From the NCBI GenBank assembly GCA_016926925.1, contig JAFGNQ010000397.1, positions 1 to 16,185 of the forward strand: a DNA stretch of 16,185 nucleotides, in the 5' to 3' direction. The notes below the pieces were generated by a model that saw only the letters and a program-made list of their open reading frames with translations, had not been told where the DNA came from and did not search any database. Shown here piece after piece: positions 14,052-16,185 of the stretch; positions within the stretch are counted from its first letter, which is position 1, and each line of letters starts with the position of its first letter. This DNA is from Candidatus Aminicenantota bacterium. Its GTDB lineage: Bacteria; Acidobacteriota; Aminicenantia; Aminicenantales; Aminicenantaceae. Both the position numbers and the translations under genes were made by a program.

Positions 14052-15311
14052 TCACTTTTTCTTTGCGCAGCAGTGCTTGAACTTTTTGCCGCTTCCGCAC
14101 GGACAGGGATCATTCCGCCCCACCTTTTGCCTCGTATCCTGAGGATAAATCGAGTTAACCTGCTGTTGGAATTGTCCGAGTGCCTGCCGATTTTTCCACT
14201 CGGCGGCGAGTTTTCGCAGCCGTGCATCGGCATATTCAAAGAATACCTTGGTGGCTTTACAAAAATGGCTGATCCCTCCATCGCGCAGGTCTCTGATGCG
14301 GTCTTTTGTACAGCCTCCCCAGCAGTATCGAAGCCACTTACACCTCTCACATTCTTTCGGAAACGCAGATTTTAACCTACCAAACTCATTCTGTCTCTCC
14401 GAATTCAGCATTTCCGTTAGAGTGCCTTCCATGATATTGCCAAGTTTCCATTCCGGCTCAACAAAGAAATCACAGGAATAAACATCACCGTTATGCTCGA
14501 CAACAACATAAACACCACACTCATGCAGCAGTGTGCAATCCGGAACAGGAAGATCGACATACTGATGGAAGATGGAATCAAAATACCGGACAGAACTATT
14601 TGCTACAGTACCATGAATATCGGCATACCACAGATCAAATATTTTACAGAGAAATTCACCGAATTTTTCCGAAGACACTGAAAAAAAAGCTGCTTTTGAC
14701 GAATCCCGGAGATCGGTCTCCACACAGGGTATGAACTGCATGTAATTAAGCCCGAGGGATTTATGAAATGCATATATTTCGTCCGGAAATTGAACGGAAT
14801 AATCATTAACGACGGTTAAAGCATTGACCGCCACTCCCGAATCAAGCAGCAATTTTGCTCTATCAACAACTTTCGACCAGGACCCTCTGCCGCTTTTTAG
14901 ATTCCTATACTTATCATGAACATGTTCAGGCCCGTCAAGAGAAAGCCCTACCAGAAAATCATATTCTCTTAAAAATCGGGCCCATTTTTCATCAATCAAT
15001 ACTCCATTGGTCTGAAGCCCGTTCCCGACAACATGACCGCGCCCAAAGCGCTCTTGAAGCTCCACAGCTTTCTTAAAAAACGGCAGTCCCATCAGCGTCG
15101 GTTCGCCACCCTGCCAGGCGAAGGATATTTCCCTTCCGGCCTGCTCCATGACCTGTTTGACCATTTCCTGCAGAATGTCTTCACTCATACGGTGTTTTTG
15201 AACTTCGGAAAACAAGTCAGATTTTTTAAGATAAAAACAGTATGTACACACCATGTTGCAGTCGGGCCCTGCAGGCTTAACCAGTACTGATGTGAGTTGT
15301 TTTTGCGGCAT
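14052..15311 (-). CDS. Anaerobic sulfatase-maturating enzyme homologue (radical SAM/SPASM) with SEC-C tail
   Basis: The 419-residue product (ATG at 15311) starts [25 protein letters not shown], typical of anSME, with the radical-SAM cluster C18, C22, C25. The auxiliary-cluster set is present: C259, C265, C280, C321, C324, C330, C334 and a Cys near 351. Asp281 follows C280 in YSCDFF, the position of the catalytic Asp. These residues line up with a constant offset against the Clostridium perfringens enzyme as I remember it. anSME oxidises a Cys or Ser of a sulfatase to formylglycine. A C-terminal SEC-C motif ([17 protein letters not shown]403, C405, C414) is a zinc-binding addition. No sulfatase gene is in the window, so the substrate may be elsewhere or a different peptide. 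An in-frame ATG at 15344 is a less likely start. Confidence 0.88.
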   Translation of the reverse strand: MPQKQLTSVLVKPAGPDCNMVCTYCFYLKKSDLFSEVQKHRMSEDILQEMVKQVMEQAGREISFAWQGGEPTLMGLPFFKKAVELQERFGRGHVVGNGLQTNGVLIDEKWARFLREYDFLVGLSLDGPEHVHDKYRNLKSGRGSWSKVVDRAKLLLDSGVAVNALTVVNDYSVQFPDEIYAFHKSLGLNYMQFIPCVETDLRDSSKAAFFSVSSEKFGEFLCKIFDLWYADIHGTVANSSVRYFDSIFHQYVDLPVPDCTLLHECGVYVVVEHNGDVYSCDFFVEPEWKLGNIMEGTLTEMLNSERQNEFGRLKSAFPKECERCKWLRYCWGGCTKDRIRDLRDGGISHFCKATKVFFEYADARLRKLAAEWKNRQALGQFQQQVNSIYPQDTRQKVGRNDPCPCGSGKKFKHCCAKKK

Positions 15312-15344
15312 ATTCTTACTCTTCTGTGGGAAGATGGTCACCAT

Positions 15345-15471
15345 TCATCATTCATCTTTTCAAACGGCCCGCACTACCAGGGTGTAAACCCGGACCGGCT
15401 CCCACCCCCCCCGCCACGTGCAAGCTCTATTTCCATAGTAATTATCTGGTAATGTACTTTACCATTTTTTT
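15345..15471. other. Intergenic zone upstream of the sulfatase-maturase gene, with C8 tract and small dyads
   Basis: No ORF is credible here. The stretch holds a short dyad around CCAGGGTGTAAACCCGG (15377-15393) and a run of eight C at 15405-15412, which is eight G on the coding strand of the maturase gene. The terminator-like dyad at 15447-15471 is listed separately. The maturase promoter should lie here, read leftwards, but I find no convincing -35/-10 pair. Confidence 0.5.
15447..15471 (+). terminator. Terminator-like hairpin with T7 tail (or palindromic operator)
   Basis: TGGTAA (15447-15452) pairs with TTACCA (15459-15464) around TGTACT, followed by seven T. The form is that of an intrinsic + strand terminator, but the stem has only six mostly A-T pairs and no intact + strand gene lies just upstream. 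It sits immediately before the decayed M29 copy, so it may be a relic. Read on the - strand, the dyad could be an operator upstream of the sulfatase-maturase gene. Confidence 0.35.
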
Positions 15472-15680
15472 ATGGTCACAGCCAAAGAAATAGAAGCCCT
15501 GGGGAAAAAAGGAGGTTTTGAAGTCCTGCCTTTAGTGAGCTGCCCCGCCACCTCCAAGCAAAATCATGGTTGATGACGGCTATTTACCCAAAAACAAAGA
15601 GGGCCAGCGTCTTAACAATTGCCGCGCGGAGAGACCTATAATGCTCCCTATGAAAGCGAAAAAGAATTTTCAGTTCTGAT
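15472..15680 (+). pseudogene. Decayed second copy of the M29-like aminopeptidase gene
   Basis: Two blocks align with the intact gene at 12928-14001. Block one, 15484-15567, translates as KEIEALGKKGGFEVLPLVSC and onward, matching residues 50-77 of the intact protein (20 of 28 identical by eye). Block two, from 15572, gives DDGYLPKNKEGQRLNN, matching residues 184-199. About 106 residues (some 320 bases) between them are deleted. A TGA stop sits at the junction (15571-15573). A one-base deletion after the second block then shifts the frame, so that the ATGCTCCCTATGAA corresponding to YAPYE is read out of frame. The N-terminus and whole metal site are missing. Many differences in block one are silent third-position changes, so the copy was once a functional diverged paralogue rather than a recent duplicate. 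It cannot encode an active enzyme. Confidence 0.85.
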
Positions 15681-15769
15681 CTGTTATTTTTCGGAACTTT
15701 GAGTTCTTATTATAAGCCATCCTCTTTCTCAGCATCATACTTTTCCAGAGAAATAGTGAGAAGCTGATT

Positions 15770-15786
15770 TTGGCACATTTTTCGCT
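15770..15786 (+). promoter_or_regulatory. Possible sigma-54 (-24/-12) promoter
   Basis: TTGGCACATTTTTCGCT has GG (15772-15773) and GC (15784-15785) separated by exactly ten bases. It matches the sigma-54 consensus TGGCAC-N5-TTGC in the full TGGCAC block and three of the four TTGC positions. It lies 27 bases before a 20-codon ORF (15813-15875) and 86 bases before the 44-codon ORF at 15872. No enhancer sites or sigma-54 activator gene are visible in the window, so this could be chance. Confidence 0.35.
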
Positions 15787-15871
15787 GGTAATAAACGCAA
15801 CACAATTGAAATATGGCTAAAACCGTGGATGTATTCCAGGAAGGAAATATCGGGACGGAAGAGGTTTTCAG

Positions 15872-16006
15872 ATGAAATACCACAATAAATTTAATAGCGA
15901 TTGGGATGAAAGAGAGAGGTTCGAGTTTCGGGTAAAAGAAAAAAAATCTAGAAAACTCAAAGAGAATAGAAAAAGAAAGGCTCAATCGCGGAGAGGAATT
16001 TTTTGA
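15872..16006 (+). CDS. Small highly charged hypothetical protein (44 aa)
   Basis: An ATG at 15872 with a GGAAGAGG ribosome site seven bases upstream opens 44 codons to a TGA at 16004-16006. The product begins MKYHNKFNSDWDERERFEFR and continues with a Lys/Arg-rich second half (KEKKSRKLKENRKRKAQSRR). It has no Cys, no signal peptide and no membrane segment; the middle is probably one long helix. I do not recognise it. Its ATG overlaps the stop of a 20-codon ORF (MAKTVDVFQEGNIGTEEVFR, 15813-15875) as ATGA, an arrangement seen in coupled leader/gene pairs. The good ribosome site and the possible sigma-54 promoter upstream support it, but the A-rich composition makes chance possible. A 91-residue - strand ORF overlapping this region lacks coding character. 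Confidence 0.4.
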   Translation: MKYHNKFNSDWDERERFEFRVKEKKSRKLKENRKRKAQSRRGIF

Positions 16007-16012
16007 GATAAA

Positions 16013-16036
16013 ATCCGACTTTGGTTGGAGTCGGGT
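16013..16036 (-). terminator. Weak terminator-like hairpin downstream of tRNA-Leu
   Basis: CCGACT (16015-16020) pairs with AGTCGG (16029-16034) around an eight-base loop, with two further possible pairs. On the - strand the stem is followed by ATTTTATC, a modest T-rich run. It lies about 85 bases past the 3' end of the tRNA, and could end that transcript. The rest of 16037-16120 shows no gene. Confidence 0.25.
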
Positions 16037-16120
16037 CGGGGAAGCCTAAGATTTCTTCGGATCCTAAGCTCATGAATGTGCTCGGGCATTCACTACAAAG
16101 GGATTAGCACAAAGAAAGAG

Positions 16121-16185
16121 TGCCGAGGGCCGGACTCGAACCGGCACGTTGGAAACCCAACGAGGGATTTTAAGTCCCTTGCGTC
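16121..16185 (-). tRNA. tRNA-Leu(UAA), 3' portion; 5' end beyond the window
   Basis: Read on the - strand, this has an anticodon stem AGGGA/TCCCT around the loop CTTAAAA, giving anticodon UAA. A long variable arm (CGTTGG/CCAACG) is characteristic of class II leucine tRNA. The T arm is GCCGG-TTCGAGT-CCGGC, then the acceptor strand CCTCGGC and discriminator A at 16121. The next bases are CTC, so CCA is not encoded and must be added by the nucleotidyltransferase. The D arm and 5' acceptor strand (expected GCCGAGG) lie outside the window. Confidence 0.92.

Noticed and set aside
15710..15985. 91-codon - strand ORF at the right edge
   Set aside because: Phe/Ser-rich composition comes from the A-rich opposite strand; no start context or domain resemblance, and it conflicts with the 44-codon + strand ORF, which has a good ribosome site.

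Overview
The window looks like chromosomal DNA of a diderm bacterium with an anaerobic or microaerobic life. It encodes an outer-membrane barrel, a LolA-like periplasmic protein, many 4Fe-4S proteins and an oxygen-sensitive radical-SAM sulfatase maturase, next to a catalase end and a flavin NADH oxidase/CoA-disulfide reductase homologue. Base composition is moderate (by eye near 47-48% GC) and the one tRNA does not encode its CCA. I cannot assign a phylum from this window; spirochaete-like or Aminicenantes/Acidobacteria-like lineages would fit, but this is only an impression.

Layout. (1) 1-169: C-terminal end of a catalase. (2) 388-1973, + strand: an exported NifX-type domain protein followed by a NapH/CcoG-type membrane polyferredoxin. 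(3) 2036-6167, - strand: a four-gene export operon in the order LolD-like ATPase, FtsX/MacB-type permease, LolA-like periplasmic protein, outer-membrane beta-barrel. (4) 6312-11393, + strand: an operon opening with a near-consensus Fur box and a Fur-family regulator. It then encodes two DUF5320-type small proteins, a NifX/ORP-domain protein fused to a Gly-Met-Gly repeat and a coiled-coil tail, an MBL-fold hydrolase, two ParA/MinD-type ATPases with inserted ferredoxin domains (COG1149 type), and a 2[4Fe-4S] ferredoxin with a strongly basic tail. (5) 11474-14001, + strand: a flavin disulfide reductase/NADH oxidase and an M29-like metalloaminopeptidase, each apparently with its own promoter. (6) 14052-15311, - strand: an anaerobic sulfatase-maturase homologue with a SEC-C tail. 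(7) 15345-16120: an eroded intergenic zone holding a decayed second copy of the M29 gene, a possible sigma-54 promoter and a 44-codon basic ORF. (8) 16121-16185: the 3' part of a tRNA-Leu(UAA) on the - strand.

How the genes may work together. The centre of interest is the Fur-headed operon. A NifX/ORP-type domain with two paralogous ferredoxin-bearing MinD-like ATPases is the core of the orange-protein (ORP) locus known from Desulfovibrio and of related unassigned clusters in anaerobes. Here that core joins two DUF5320 proteins, and the NifX protein carries a coiled-coil tail resembling that of one of them. I infer an iron-responsive system that assembles or carries a metal-sulfur cofactor, using redox-gated ATPases and a coiled-coil scaffold. 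The exported NifX protein beside a membrane polyferredoxin at 388-1973 suggests a related activity outside the cytoplasm. Both ideas are inference; the domain content and gene order are read directly from the sequence.
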